Shown here: positions 1-10,285 of the stretch, piece after piece | How positions within the stretch are numbered: the stretch's first letter is position 1 | Layout: every line of letters begins with the position of its first letter | NCBI GenBank assembly: GCA_016081115.2 | Contig: CM071933.1 | Span: 55,752,660-55,816,659 of the forward strand | Length of the DNA stretch: 64,000 nt | Reading direction: 5' to 3' | Origin: Rehmannia glutinosa | Lineage: Eukaryota; Streptophyta; Magnoliopsida; Lamiales; Orobanchaceae | Notes under the pieces: generated by a model | What the model was told of the DNA's origin: nothing | The model's input: only the letters and a program-made list of their open reading frames with translations | Databases searched by the model: none | Program-made: the position numbers and the translations under genes

Positions 1-534
1 GTATGAATTGTTCTTCACCTTTTTGAGTTCGACACGGTGTAGTGCTTTCCATTGGTTTATTCCTTTTGCACGCTTATGGGGTGAGCACTTCGAGAAAGGT
101 ATCATGGAGATATTACTTGTTTAAGTAATTCTCTTGATTTGTGCAACGGATCTTTTCGATTATCTCGACTTGATCGCATTTCCTTGCTTTCCCAGGTGAC
201 TTAGAGTCGACTTCCAATCATGGATGACTCTTGTCACTTCAACTTGAGACTTGGCTTTTCTTGAGTTGACTTGATCGATACTCCACTCACCGTGCATCTC
301 ACCGCTCCTTGATAGAGTTCCGTCTTCTCTTCTTTGCCATACTCAATTTGTCTTGCGGTGAGTCTTCCTTCAGTCTCCGGTTGTCTTCTTGCATGTTTGG
401 GCATAGGCGACTTAACTCGGCTTGACCAGCCCCTATTTATTACAATGCATTTTACAACAAAAATTGGGGTGCCAACTTCCTATTCTAAGTTTTACATGGC
501 ATTCATCAAAATCTAAACAATAAATTTCCCAACA
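1..534 (-). repeat. C0: first part of a Sirevirus-type LTR, cut by window edge
   Basis: The plus strand ends in TAAATTTCCCAACA at 534, the reverse complement of the LTR start TGTTGGGAAATTTA shared by all LTRs of this family here. The LTR therefore starts at 534 and runs left past base 1; about 1 kb, including its TATA box and 3' end, is outside. It belongs to the subfamily of C2, S1 and C4 (CTCGTATGAATTGTTCTTC near base 1), not the subfamily of the neighbouring C1 LTR. Just beyond 534 lies the C1 third ORF, in mid-coding sequence, so this is best read as an insertion into C1. Whether it is the 5' LTR of a full element or a solo LTR cannot be seen. Confidence 0.85.
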
Positions 535-725
535 AACCGCACCACTCTAGGTAGGTGTGCGAGTATTCCAAAGTCAAAAAGCCTTGAGACCGACTTTTCT
601 AGCATTTCAAAGAATCTTCTTGACAAGGGTTTCATCATAATCTGTTTCACCATACCTTTGAAATCCACCGACGATCCTGAGTGGATTTGCTTAGAGAGTT
701 TAACGAAATCAAACTTGATTGCCAT
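535..725 (-). pseudogene. C1 third ORF, first 63 codons, interrupted by C0
   Basis: The start codon is at 725-723 and the product opens MAIKFDFVKLSKQIHSG. The same opening occurs at 60309 (C6), 16323 (C2) and 36449 (C4), which fixes the start. The frame stays open until the C0 LTR boundary at 534, after which only LTR is read. In C6 the matching protein continues far beyond this point. The function is unknown; its position behind pol is that of the so-called env-like ORF of SIRE-type elements, but no signal peptide or membrane segment is visible in this piece. Confidence 0.8.
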
Positions 726-1276
726 TTTTGGAGATTTTCGATTAAAACTTGATGAACTTGTTTGAGGACACTTAGGGTTTTCGAGAGAGAAATGGCTTGC
801 TTTCTTTTTGCTTGAAGATGAACAGTTTCGAATGTGAGAGAGAAAGCTGAAAATGTATATATAAGGGTTATGAAAGGACATGTTTTCGTTTTTGAAATTT
901 TGATCGAAATCAACGTTTGATTTAGCACATCAAAGCGCATTTAATTCCTCGCATTTAATGCGGCAAACATTTATATCCAATCATATGCTTCTTTGTGTAG
1001 CTTTTCTTTGTACCCGTCATTATTACGCTGATGTCATCCTTAAAAACATTCCCCTCATTAAAAACGATTGCGTTTTTGTCACTTAGCTCATAAATGACTC
1101 AAACTTATGTCAAATATGACTTAACTCGCTTCTCTCTTTTCAAGAATGACTCAATTTTGTCGACTAACTAGATACAACCGACTTCCCGATATGGTGTTTC
1201 ACTTGGGCGATGTGTGGAACTTGCTCTTTTCTCATTTTCTTATCTTTTATCTATGTTGATTGAGTCTTCTCGAGTG
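726..1276 (-). promoter_or_regulatory. C1 spacer between pol and third ORF, with TATA-like box and palindrome
   Basis: This stretch has no coding potential but is conserved in C2, C4 and C6. It holds a 13-bp palindrome CGCATTTAATGCG at 950-962, a TATA run (TATATATAA on the plus strand, 856-864) about 135 bp before the third-ORF start, and a pyrimidine-rich leader with TTTCTCTC in element orientation. Several TGAGTCA/TGACTCA-like motifs lie at 1090-1160. I infer a promoter, or a splice-acceptor leader, for the third ORF; this is not proven. Confidence 0.5.
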
Positions 1277-2800
1277 TCAACTCAGCTCAATTAACCCTAG
1301 CTCATTCTTAAGCTCTTCAAATATTGACTCACATAGGGGCTTGGTGAATATGTCACTAGCTAATCGCTTATTAGTTGAGATATATTCCAAAATGATGTCT
1401 TTTTTTCAACATGATCTCTTATAAAATGATACCGACATCATTGTGCTTTGTTCTTGAATGCAACACGAGATTTCGAGTGATTGCAATAGCACTTGTGTTA
1501 TCACACATAATTGGAATCTCTTTTTATTCAATCTCGTAATCTCTCGGTGTTGTCTCATCCATAAGACTTGGGCACAACAACCGCCGCAACTATGTACTTT
1601 GCTTGGTGTGGATGTGGCTATGGAGTTTTGCTTCTTGCTAAACCAGGAAACCAATCTATTTCCAAGCATTTGACATGTACGAGAGGTACTTTTCGTGTCA
1701 ACTCGCATCCAAAGATAGTCGAGTCCGAATAACCAATAAGCTTGAATCCACCTTCCTTTTGGATACCATAAGCGAACTTCCTAAAGCATCCCTTCAAATA
1801 TGTTAGGATTCTCTTTCTTTGCGATCATGTAGCTCTCTTTTGGTGCAGATTGGAATCTTGCACATACACCTACCGCAAAGGTGATGTGGTCCTTTGGTCA
1901 TTAAGTAGAGCAATGATCCAATGAGTGATCTATATCTCGGTTTGATCTCTGACCTTGCCATCCGCATCCATGTCCATCTTGACCGAGCGTGTTCATTGGT
2001 ATTTTTACGAGAAGACTCTCTTCCATACCAAATTTCTTAATTAAATCTCACGGTGTCCTAGGAAGAAAGTTAGCTCTCCCATCATGCTCATTTCAAATTT
2101 GCCTTGCATGGGGTTGGAGAACTTATCACACATGACTCTTTATTTGTGGATCCAAAAATGATGTCATCCACATATATTTGAACAAGCAAAGATACTCTCT
2201 CCATCTTGAATTCTCAAGAGTGTTACGCCCACTTTGCCTTTGGTGAAACCATTGTCGAGTTAGAAATTGAGACAATGTATCATACCATGCTCTTGGTGCT
2301 TGTTTCAATCCATATAATGCTTTCTTGAGCTTGTACACCTTATCTCCAATACCGCTTAAAACCTGGATGTTGTTCAACGTAGACTTCTTCCTCTAGTGAT
2401 CCATTCAGAGATGCACTTTTCACATCCATTTGATATACAAAGTGAAGTTCTTATGTGCAAAAGCATAGGCAAGAAACATCCTTATTGCTTCTAATCTTGC
2501 AACAGAGCAAATGTTTCATCAAAATCTATTCCCTCTTCTTGGCAATACCCTTTGGCTACCAATCTTGCTTTGTTTCTTACCACGATCCTTCCTCATTCAT
2601 CCGGTTTTCAAGACCCAATAAAATTTTGATGGGTTGGTCTCTCGCACCAATTCCCATACTTTGTTTCTTTCAAACTGATTTGACTCTTCTTGCATGGCTT
2701 GAATCCAATGTGTGTCATCCAATGCTTGAGACACATCTTTTGGCTCTATTTGGAAATAAAACAAGTGAACATTGCTTCTTGTTGTGCTTTGGATCGGTTC
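1277..2800 (-). pseudogene. pol: C1 reverse transcriptase-RNase H (copia pol C-terminus)
   Basis: Reading leftwards, the start of RT matches the QIEPKDVSQAL region of the other copies. The catalytic YVDD motif is encoded at 2174-2163 (reverse complement of GTCATCCACATA). The palm segment KVYKLKKALYGLKQAPRAWY lies just upstream at about 2250-2345. RNase H follows at about 1280-1800 with GLWYPK-, SWFSKKQNSIATS- and ITQ-type segments, and pol ends at the stop 1279-1277. The enzyme would copy element RNA into DNA inside the Gag particle. Many frameshifts, several at CAG/CTG positions, break the frame. The long open frame on the opposite strand (2455-2991) is a shadow of this gene. Confidence 0.85.
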
Positions 2801-4079
2801 TTACACTATCTCTAACATCTCCAATGACTAACTTTGGTGGATGGTCTCTTAGCCATCTCACATCGAGGTTGGAGCAAGTCACCGGGTTCACCGTCTCGAA
2901 GCTAAGTTGTTTGGAACAACTCTTTCATCGTCATTCGGTTGTAGACTTTCATTGTCTTTCGAATCAACTATCTCATCTTCATCTTGGTTGATTGCTCTTA
3001 CTTGACTTGAACATAGGGACTCTTACGCATGGTTGGGTGATTCGTCATCTCCATTCACATTAGGTTCATCAAAAACCATATGGATAGACTCTTACGAGAC
3101 CATAGTCCTCTTGTTCAACACTCCATAGGCTTTGCTTTTCGGTGAGTATCCTAAAAATATACCTTCATCGCCTTTAGCATCGAAAGCCTTCTAATTTTCT
3201 TTGTCATTGTTGTGGATAAAGCATTTACATCCAAATATCTGAAGTACCCCACGTTTGGCTTTCTCCTGTTCGATTTCATAGGGAGTCTTGGTTAATTGCC
3301 TGTTTATCATGCATCTATTTTGAGTATAACATCTTTGTGTCAATGGCTTCACCCAAAATCTCTTAGGCAATCCGACTTGACTAATATGGTTCTTTCAACT
3401 TCCTTGAGAGTTCTATTCCTTCTTTCACCTACTCCATTTTTTGTGGAGTCCTTGCTCTGAGATAACTCATGAGCAATACCATTTTCAACACAATCGAGTG
3501 ATTATCCCATTGACAAACTCAGTTCCTCTATCAGACCTTATCTTTATAATGGTTTGGCTCTTTTCATTTTGAACTCTTTTCATCAGCTGAGGTAACTTCC
3601 GCAAAGTTTCCTTCTTTTTGCACATGAAGATTGTCCATGTATATCTTGAATAATCATCCACCACCACTAAGGTGTATTTCTTTCCACTTATGTTGGCTGG
3701 TTCAACTGGACCAAATAGATCCATATGCAACAGATGCAATATCCTTGTTGAAGAAGGATTTGGCTTGTCCTTAAATGAAGATTTATTTTATTTCCCATCT
3801 GGCATGCATCACATACACTTTCTTTCTTGTACACTGAGTCTGGCAATCCTTCCACAAGATGACTCCTTGCAAGCTTGTTGATTGTCTTGAAATTCAGATG
3901 ACTCAGCTTCTTGTGCCACAACCAACTTGATTCGGTTATACTCTTTGCTAACAGACAAGTGCTTGGTGTGGCAGTGGACCAATCTACCACATACATATTC
4001 TTCTGTCTTGATTCTTGCAGCACTATTTCATTTGATTCAGTATCTTTGATCTGGCACACCGCCATATTGAATCCAAAAT
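2801..4079 (-). pseudogene. pol: C1 integrase
   Basis: The N-terminal zinc-binding part shows WHKKLSHLNF and CDACQMG (about 3925-3790). The rve catalytic core follows with MDLFGP (first Asp, near 3725), VVVDDYSRYTWTIF and SDRGTEF (second Asp, near 3530). The Glu region reads GERRNRTLKE near 3415, where other copies have AERRNRTLKE. The C-terminal linker (FGCKCFIHNN type) lies at about 3200-3240. This enzyme would insert the cDNA into the genome. Both Asp residues and the Glu can be recognised, but frameshifts separate them. It is one of the better preserved copies of the core. Confidence 0.88.
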
Positions 4080-4330
4080 TGTAGCCCTTGTCACGAGTTG
4101 GTTGATGCTTATGATTGAAGTTTAGGCCTTCAACATAAGCAACATCTGTCATTTCTAATTCATTCTTCTTGATAGATCCTGTGCCTTTGATTTCCCCTGG
4201 AGCTTCATTCCCTCCAAATATGACTTTTGCACCTCTAATCACCTTGAATCTTGTGAGGTTTTTCTTGTTCCCTGTCATATGTCATATACCAGGTTCCTTG
4301 GCACTCACTGTTCCTTGAACCTGCAATCAA
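4080..4330 (-). pseudogene. pol: C1 aspartic protease with active-site motif deleted
   Basis: In C6 the protease begins YMDSGCSRHMTGNK; in C1 the sequence goes directly from the PGI codons to HMTGNKKNLTRF (about 4290-4255). About 20 bases are missing, including those for the Asp-Ser-Gly triad. The rest of the domain (GAKVIFGGNEAPGEIKGTGS) is intact. This protease would normally cut the Gag-Pol polyprotein. Without D-S-G the copy cannot be active, unless the loss is an assembly error. Confidence 0.75.
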
Positions 4331-6672
4331 GGAAATTAGTTTTAAGGTACCCATACTTGCCTGGGTCCTGAGGGGTTAGTGCTATAAGATGATCCAACCA
4401 ACTATAGCCAAATGACTTGACTTTAAGAGGTTGCCATCTATCAGTGCTATAATCATAGTGCACATTAGCAAATTGCTTGGGGTTTTAGGTTCATACAATT
4501 TTTGTCTCTTTTGTCCGTATGCCTGTGTGTGTGTTTTAGCAATTGCCTTCTTTGGGTAGTTGTGATATTTCGAGTGTAGTGCCTGGGTGCATATGTGTGC
4601 TGATAATAGCTCTTTTGCCTTCGGAATAACCTTTGCTGAGGTTTAGGTATTTGCCATCTAGGCTTGTATGCCATTGGTCTTTGCTGATATTTCACATTGT
4701 TCCTATCAGCTTGGCTTGGGTAGTTTCTACCACTCCCAACATGGGTGTTTCTCACGATGAAACTTACGGGGTTTTTGGTAGCTCTGTTTGTTCTTAACTG
4801 AGTACTTTCTATTTGGAGTTTGCTATGGAACTCTGCTGGATTTCTTCTCATTTGTCATCTCAAAGATACTCAACTAGTTGTTTTCCTTTCCTTTATATCC
4901 AATGCTAGTTTATTTGTGATTGTGCTTTGGGATGAATGTGGGTGCAACATTTGGTGTTTTGGGTTTTTGAGATTCTTCATTGCTCAAGATCCTTTTTCCA
5001 AAATAACTTTAGGAGTTTGACTATGCACAAAGGAATTGAATCCTATGCCTGTCTCATCTCCACATTCTTTTTGACTCATGATAAGGTCATCCAATGATTT
5101 GGATGCCTTTGTAAATGAGGCAATCATATTTTTGAGGTCTTTTTCCTCTTTTCTATAGCGACTATCTCTGCTATTAATTTGGCATTCTCGGCCTTGATTT
5201 GTGTTCTCATCGACTACGTGACTTAGAGTGCTCGGCTCCTTAGTCATTTGTGAGTTTTAGCTTATGAGCATTTGTTTTCCTCATTTAGAAGTGTGTGAGA
5301 ATTTAATGTGCTCAAAGTCTTTCATCATTTTGCGTAATGAATCATAAAGATCAGTGGGTGATGAAGTGTGTGTATCACGATTACTATCACTTGAATCTAA
5401 ATGAGATGAGTTAGAGTGTACCTCATCTTCTTGGTCATTTGATCTTGTTCTTTAGACATAAAGACGGATCATGGCTTCTTCTTCGAGAATCACTTGAGTA
5501 GTCACTTCACTACTCTCTCGAGTCCGCCGATTCTTTGGACTTGACTGTCTCGTAGTCTCCGCAGCCTAACATAACATTTTTTCCTTTCTGTCTTCTTTCT
5601 CTCAAGACCTTCATTTCTTATTCATTTCGTATTTATTGGTGGTGGATAGGAAGTCAATTGCAAAATGTCCTGGTTGTCCTGTAATTCCAATTCCAACACG
5701 GGTTCTCGACCCTTTGATCGCTCTTTGTCCTTGGGTTATCGGCTCTCGATGTTCAACCCTTTGGTGCTCAGCTCTCTTGGGTGGCCTATCTTCCCTTGAC
5801 TTAGGGAGTGCTGAATGTCTCTTGGAGGTTTCACCCTTGTTTCTTTTGTAATTCTTATTGAAGAACTTGTTGAATCTTTTAACAATTAAATCTATTTCCT
5901 TCTAGTCTATGGCTTCCTTGGGTTCAACTCTCTTTCTATCCTTGACTATCAATGCAGTTGTCTTGGGTACAGTTGTCTCCTCTTGATCTTTTCTTCTCAG
6001 CTCAAACTCATATGCTTTGAGGTCTAAGAATAGCTGATTATTGGATGTTTTTGAGAGGTCCATTGAATATCTCGAGCCATAGTCTTCATTTCCCATTGGT
6101 GGGAGGCTCTCAAGATCTTCATACACATCTCCTTTTGTGTGTATTCCTTTCCAAGAGTGAAAGCTCATTTGTGATCTCAGTGAATCTTGCATCCATCGAT
6201 CCATAGATTCTCCTGCAAACATTTTGAAATTTTCAAATATTTGAGCGAAAGAAGAGATAATTTATTTTCTTTAATTTGCTCACGATCCTTTACAAATTAA
6301 AGTTAGTTTATCCGATTTCTTTTGATGTTTTGCGTGATTTGACTTTATTGAAGTGCTTTGTCCAAAGTCTTGTAGAGTATGTCCTTGGCCACATTGTCCA
6401 AGTTGTATCTCTTTCTATCATCATTTGTCCACTCGAGTCCTTGGTTTTTCAACCATGGTGGTCTTTCTTCTACTGGCTGACAAGTTTTTCTCCTTCACTG
6501 CAAATTTACTCTCCTTACAGTAGTGTTCACTTTCGAGATTTGCAAGTAGCCCATCCTCTATCACAAGCCACATTTCATCGTGTAGAGCATATAGATGAGC
6601 ACTGCATACAAATTTTGAGTCATCAAATTCCTCAATAGTGAAGATAGGAATACGTGTCAAATTTGCTTCCAT
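4331..6672 (-). pseudogene. gag: C1 gag
   Basis: The start codon is at 6672-6670 and the product opens MEANLTRIPIFTIEEFDD, as in C2, C4 and C6. The N-terminal part is the UBN2-type Gag domain of plant copia elements, with LHDEMWLVIEDG near residue 30. A degenerate CCHC knuckle (GQPGHFAI) lies near 5690-5640, an acidic then coiled-coil segment at about 5000-5300 (KASKSLDDLIMSQKE), and a basic Tyr/His/Arg-rich tail (QHTYAPRHYTRN) near 4570-4620. Gag would form the cytoplasmic particle and bind element RNA. Numerous frameshifts break the frame. Confidence 0.85.
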
Positions 6673-6783
6673 GATAATAACTTTGCTAAAAATGAAAGAT
6701 TTTGAAAATACAAGTGTTTAAAACCTTTTTGAAAAGATAGAAATTAGTTTAGTAATCAGTGCGGAAGGCTCAATGAACCAACC

Positions 6784-6794
6784 GCTCGATACCA
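6784..6794 (-). promoter_or_regulatory. C1 primer-binding site (initiator tRNA-Met type)
   Basis: In element orientation AGTGGTATCGAGC directly follows the LTR end CCTACA. The canonical initiator-tRNA-Met site of Ty1/copia is TGGTATCAGAGC; the only departure is at its CAG, here CG-AG. Confidence 0.8.
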
Positions 6795-6817
6795 CTTGTA
6801 GGTCCCAAGGGGTGTGA

Positions 6818-6849
6818 GTAAGGTTTAGAAGGGGGTTGAATAAACTTAC
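6818..6849 (-). repeat. U5 hairpin of C1 5' LTR
   Basis: GTAAGGTTTA and TAAACTTAC flank a 13-base loop. The second arm has lost one C relative to the perfect 10-bp stem in C2, C4, C5, C6 and S1. Confidence 0.7.
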
Positions 6850-7663
6850 CAACCTTTTGATTTTAGTCCTTTTAAAATATTACGAGTTAACACAAACAAT
6901 CGAGTCCTTGAGGGACAACTAAGTTGGTTATTCAAACAGAGTTAGCCACTTAATGATTTCAGATTTGTTGATAGAATAACTCAACTATTTAACCTGAACT
7001 TTAACTTGGTTGTGTTGGTTTTATCGCGGAAGACTTAACACCCTTTGAATTCTTTTAAACTTGTTTTAACACTTGATTTTAGCACTTGGTTATTAATCGG
7101 TTGGATAGTAAATAAGTTTATCAAAGATATATAATGCAAATACGAGAAATGTAAATGTCTTTGAAAAATAAATGACACAGTTGATTTTTATAGAGGTTCG
7201 AAGATGGAGTAATTCTTCTAATCTTGTCTTTTCCAACACTGGAGGAATCCACTATGTAAAAGATCTGTTTACAAAGTGGTCAATAGTCTAAAGACAACCT
7301 TGGTCACACAGTGGCTTCTCTTCCGACCAGCCTTCTTCACGGGCGGTTGCCTTGCTACTTGACTCACTTTCTCAAGCTCTTGGATTTGATCACGAAGCCC
7401 TACAATAACTTGATTGGTTCGACCTTGAACTTTCCTACAATCCTCCCTGAAAAGTAGACCCCTTTTGTTTCTTCAAAAGTGTACTTCTTCATGATTTGAA
7501 GTTGTCTTTCCTTCACACTTGTTGGATCGATTTCCTTAGAGTTTCAGGCTTGAGGATTTGCTTGAATATTCTTGAGAGTATTTGCAAGTTAAAAGCTTGA
7601 ATAATGCTTGCTTGTTCGTGGTTTAGGTATTCATGGTAACGTTTTCTCAATGAATTTCCTCGG

Positions 7664-7672
7664 CCTTTTATA
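7664..7672 (-). promoter_or_regulatory. TATA box of C1 5' LTR
   Basis: CCTTTTATA on the plus strand (TATAAAAGG in element orientation), followed by CCGAGG as in the other LTRs. It lies about 650 bp from the LTR start, so U3 is about 0.65-0.7 kb. Confidence 0.65.
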
Positions 7673-8311
7673 GTGAACTTTCAAAAATGCCCGTTGAAGA
7701 GATATGCGATTTCAAAAGTCACTTGTGTTCGTTGGCTTGTCTTTTCTTGTTCCTCGGTCTTGAGATGTAGAGACCCTTCCTCGTATTAAAGGAATTTGCG
7801 GTTTTTCGAGTTCGACACGGTGCGGTGCTTCCCATTGGTTTATTCCTTTTGCACGCTTAAGGATAAGCACTTTAAGACTGTGACATGGAAGTATTACTTA
7901 TTTAAGTAATGTTCTTGACTTTTGTGCAATGGATTCATTACGATTAACTTCTATTGGTTCTTTGCCTTTTTTGCCCAGGTGACTTGAGTCCGCTCCATTC
8001 ATTGGATAACTCATCCGTCACTTCAACTTGAGACTTGGGTTCTTGAGTTGACTTTGGTCGACTCTCCACACAATTGTTCCTCGGTGATACATCTTGATCG
8101 AGTTCTTGATCTTCTATCTTAGCCATACTCGGATGTTCCATAGCGGAGTCTTCACTTTAGTCTTGATTGACTTCTTGTATTTCAGGCATAGCGATTTGAC
8201 TCGGCTTTTCCTATCTATTACAATGTAAATTACAAGGAAAATGGGGTGCCAACTTTCTAGTTTAAGTTTTACATGGCATTCATCAAAATCTATAAAATAA
8301 ATTTCCCAACA

Positions 8312-8605
8312 ATAAGAGTATATGTATGCCTTATGCCAATTTTATTGGTCTCCCTATAGGAGGGCTAAATTGTCTCGGTTACTAGATTGGGTCCATTTTA
8401 TGGTGATTAATTTTTAAGTGTTAATTTATAATGATTTCCTGTAGGTGACGTAAATAATTTGGTACTTGGAAATAATCAATATAGGGGTATGCACTTAAAT
8501 CAAAGACATCGTGGGGACTTCCTATAGAATATCCAAACGATGCCAATGATGGCCAAAATTATGCGGTACTAAATTAATATTGCATGAGTTTCTAGATATA
8601 TTGAG
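8312..8605. other. Unrecognised AT-rich flank between C1 and C2
   Basis: No coding sequence or recognised repeat. Because C2 has a clean target duplication, this stretch and the bases after 22674 were contiguous before C2 inserted. It is therefore probably part of the upstream region of the old copia C3 or older intergenic DNA. Confidence 0.5.
8601..8605. repeat. C2 target site duplication, left copy
   Basis: TTGAG immediately before the LTR start TGTTGGG at 8606; an identical TTGAG follows the 3' LTR at 22670-22674. Five bases is the normal Ty1/copia duplication length. Confidence 0.92.
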
Positions 8606-9254
8606 TGTTGGGAAATTTATTGTTTAGATTTTGATGAATGCCATGTAAAACTTAGAATAGGAATTTGGCACCCAAATTTTTGTTGTAAAATGCATTGTAA
8701 TAAATAGGGCTGGTCAAGTTTTTGAGTTAAGTCACTATGCCCAAACATGCAAGAAGACAATTGGAGACGAGAAGGAAGACTCATTGCAAGACAGTGAGTA
8801 TGGCGAAGAAGAGAAGACGGAACTCTATCTTGAAGGAGCAGGGTGAGATGCGGTGAGTGGAGTATCGGTCAAGTCAACTCAAGAAAAGCCAAGTCTCAAG
8901 TTGAAGTGACGGAAAGAGTCATCCAATGATTGGAAGTGACTCTAAGTCACCTCGGGAAAGCAAGGAAATGCATCAAGTCGAGATAATCGAAAAAGATCCA
9001 TTGCACGAGAAATCAAGAGAATTACTTAAACAAGTAATATCTCCATGATACCTTTCTCGAAGTGCTCATCCCATAAGCGTGCAAAAGGAATAAACAATGG
9101 AAAGCACTACACCATGTCGAACTCTACGAAAAGGTGAAGAACAATTCATACGAGGAAATGGCAATTCCAAGGATCGCAACAAGACAAGCCAACGACCACA
9201 AGTGACTTTCAAAAATAAGCCTATCTCTTCAACGGGCGATTTTTGAAAGATCAC

Positions 9255-9263
9255 TATAAAAGG
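9255..9263 (+). promoter_or_regulatory. TATA box of C2 5' LTR
   Basis: TATAAAAGG at LTR position 650, preceded by GATCAC. It is the likely promoter of the genomic RNA, and the same box occurs at the same place in the other LTRs. Confidence 0.7.
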
Positions 9264-10104
9264 CCGAGGAATGACTACGAGAGAAGTAGACCGAGAACCA
9301 CAAACATTCAAGCAATTATTAGAAGCGTAACCTGAAATATTCTCAAGTTATTAAACGCTCAATCCTCAAGCCTACACTACGAAGAACATCAATCCAACAC
9401 TCACTGTGAAGGAAAGATAACTTCAATCGAGTTGAAGAGGAAATTATCAAGAATCAAGGGGTCTACATTCCACGAAGGATTGTAGGAAGGTTCAAGGCGT
9501 CGAACCAAGTCTTGAGCTTTTGGAGGTCTTAGTGATCAAATCCAAAGAGCTTGAGCAAGTGGGTTGTAGTAGCAAGCGATTGCCCCGTGAAGAAGCCGAG
9601 TCGCACGAGAAGCGGTGAGTGATCAAGGCGTCTCAGACAGAGTCCCAAAGGATAAAGTCATTTGTGTGATCAAGACTTGTATCCGGACTATTACCACTTT
9701 GTATCTTGATCAATACCTAGTGGATTCCTCCAGGAGTTGGAGAAGAGAGGAGTAGAAGAATTACCCCATCTTCGAACCTCTATAAAAATCTTATTGTGTC
9801 ATTTACATTTCAAGACTTTAATTCTTGCATCATATTTGTTTAATTTTTTGACATATTTGCTATCCATTAGATAACCTCTAAGTACTAAATCAAGCTCTAA
9901 ATCTCTCTTAACCAAACTTAAGGGTGTTAAGTCTTCCGCTGAAAACAAACCACATCCGAGTTAAACTTAACAGTTTGAGTTATTCCATCAACATCTCGAT
10001 TAAGTCTGTTGAGAGACTGGCGATTAACTAAATTGGTCATCCACCAGGGACACAATTGTGCAAAGATCAACTCGAATTTTTAAAAGGACTAAATCAAAAA
10101 TTTG

Positions 10105-10137
10105 GTAAGGTTTATTCAACCCCCTTCTAAACCTTAC
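10105..10137 (+). repeat. U5 hairpin of C2 5' LTR
   Basis: GTAAGGTTTA, a 13-base loop (TTCAACCCCCTTC) and TAAACCTTAC form a perfect 10-bp stem. It ends 23 bases before the LTR end and about 25 before the primer-binding site. Confidence 0.85.
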
Positions 10138-10162
10138 ACTTACACCCCTTGGGACCTACAAG

Positions 10163-10174
10163 TGGTATCGGAGC
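10163..10174 (+). promoter_or_regulatory. C2 primer-binding site
   Basis: TGGTATCGGAGC starts two bases after the LTR. It equals the initiator-tRNA-Met complement TGGTATCAGAGC except for CAG read as CGG. C4 and C6 show the same change. Confidence 0.88.
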
Positions 10175-10285
10175 GGTTGGTCCATTGAGCCCTCCGCAGT
10201 TTCTTGAACTAGATCTCCAAACTTTTCAAAGTCCGCTTTAGTACTTAAACTTTCAAAACTCTTTTTATCATTAAAAGTTATTATC

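Larger units (their letters stand above)
535..8311 (-). mobile_element. C1: Sirevirus-type Ty1/copia element, 3' part outside the window
   Basis: Read right to left the order is 5' LTR (6797-8311), primer-binding site, gag, protease, integrase, RT-RNaseH, spacer, and the first 190 bases of the third ORF, which is interrupted at 534/535 by C0. The rest of the third ORF and the 3' LTR would lie left of the window. Integrase before RT makes it Ty1/copia, and the third ORF behind pol places it in the Sirevirus/Maximus group. The five bases beyond its 5' LTR are ATAAG (8312-8316); the partner duplication is not visible. All ORFs carry frameshifts or stops. Confidence 0.9.
6797..8311 (-). repeat. 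C1 5' LTR
   Basis: The plus strand runs from TGTAGGTCCC (6797) to AAATTTCCCAACA (8311), 1515 bp, giving TG...CA ends in element orientation. It belongs to the second LTR subfamily, shared with C5 and C6 (CTTGAGATGTAG...CTTCCTCGTATTAAA at about 7760-7790). The primer-binding site adjoins its left edge, which makes it the 5' LTR. Confidence 0.92.
8606..10160 (+). repeat. C2 5' LTR
   Basis: 1555 bp from TGTTGGGAAATTTATTG to CCTTGGGACCTACA. It is the LTR next to the primer-binding site. It holds a TATA box at 9255 and the U5 hairpin at 10105-10137. Compared with the 3' LTR it shows CGAG, CG or CCG where the other copy has CAG or CTG, for example CAATCGAGTTG at about 9424 against CAATCAGTTG. Confidence 0.95.

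Noticed and set aside
1..534. Reading this LTR as the 3' LTR of C1
   Set aside because: No purine tract separates it from the interior, the third ORF is cut after 63 codons exactly at the LTR edge, and the LTR subfamily differs from the C1 5' LTR.
2455..2991. 178-codon open frame on the plus strand
   Set aside because: It is the complement of the C1 RT/linker coding region; its translation resembles nothing and similar shadows lie opposite RT in C4 and C6.
8312..8605. Looking for a host gene or exon between C1 and C2
   Set aside because: Short, AT-rich, and without a convincing frame or splice signals.
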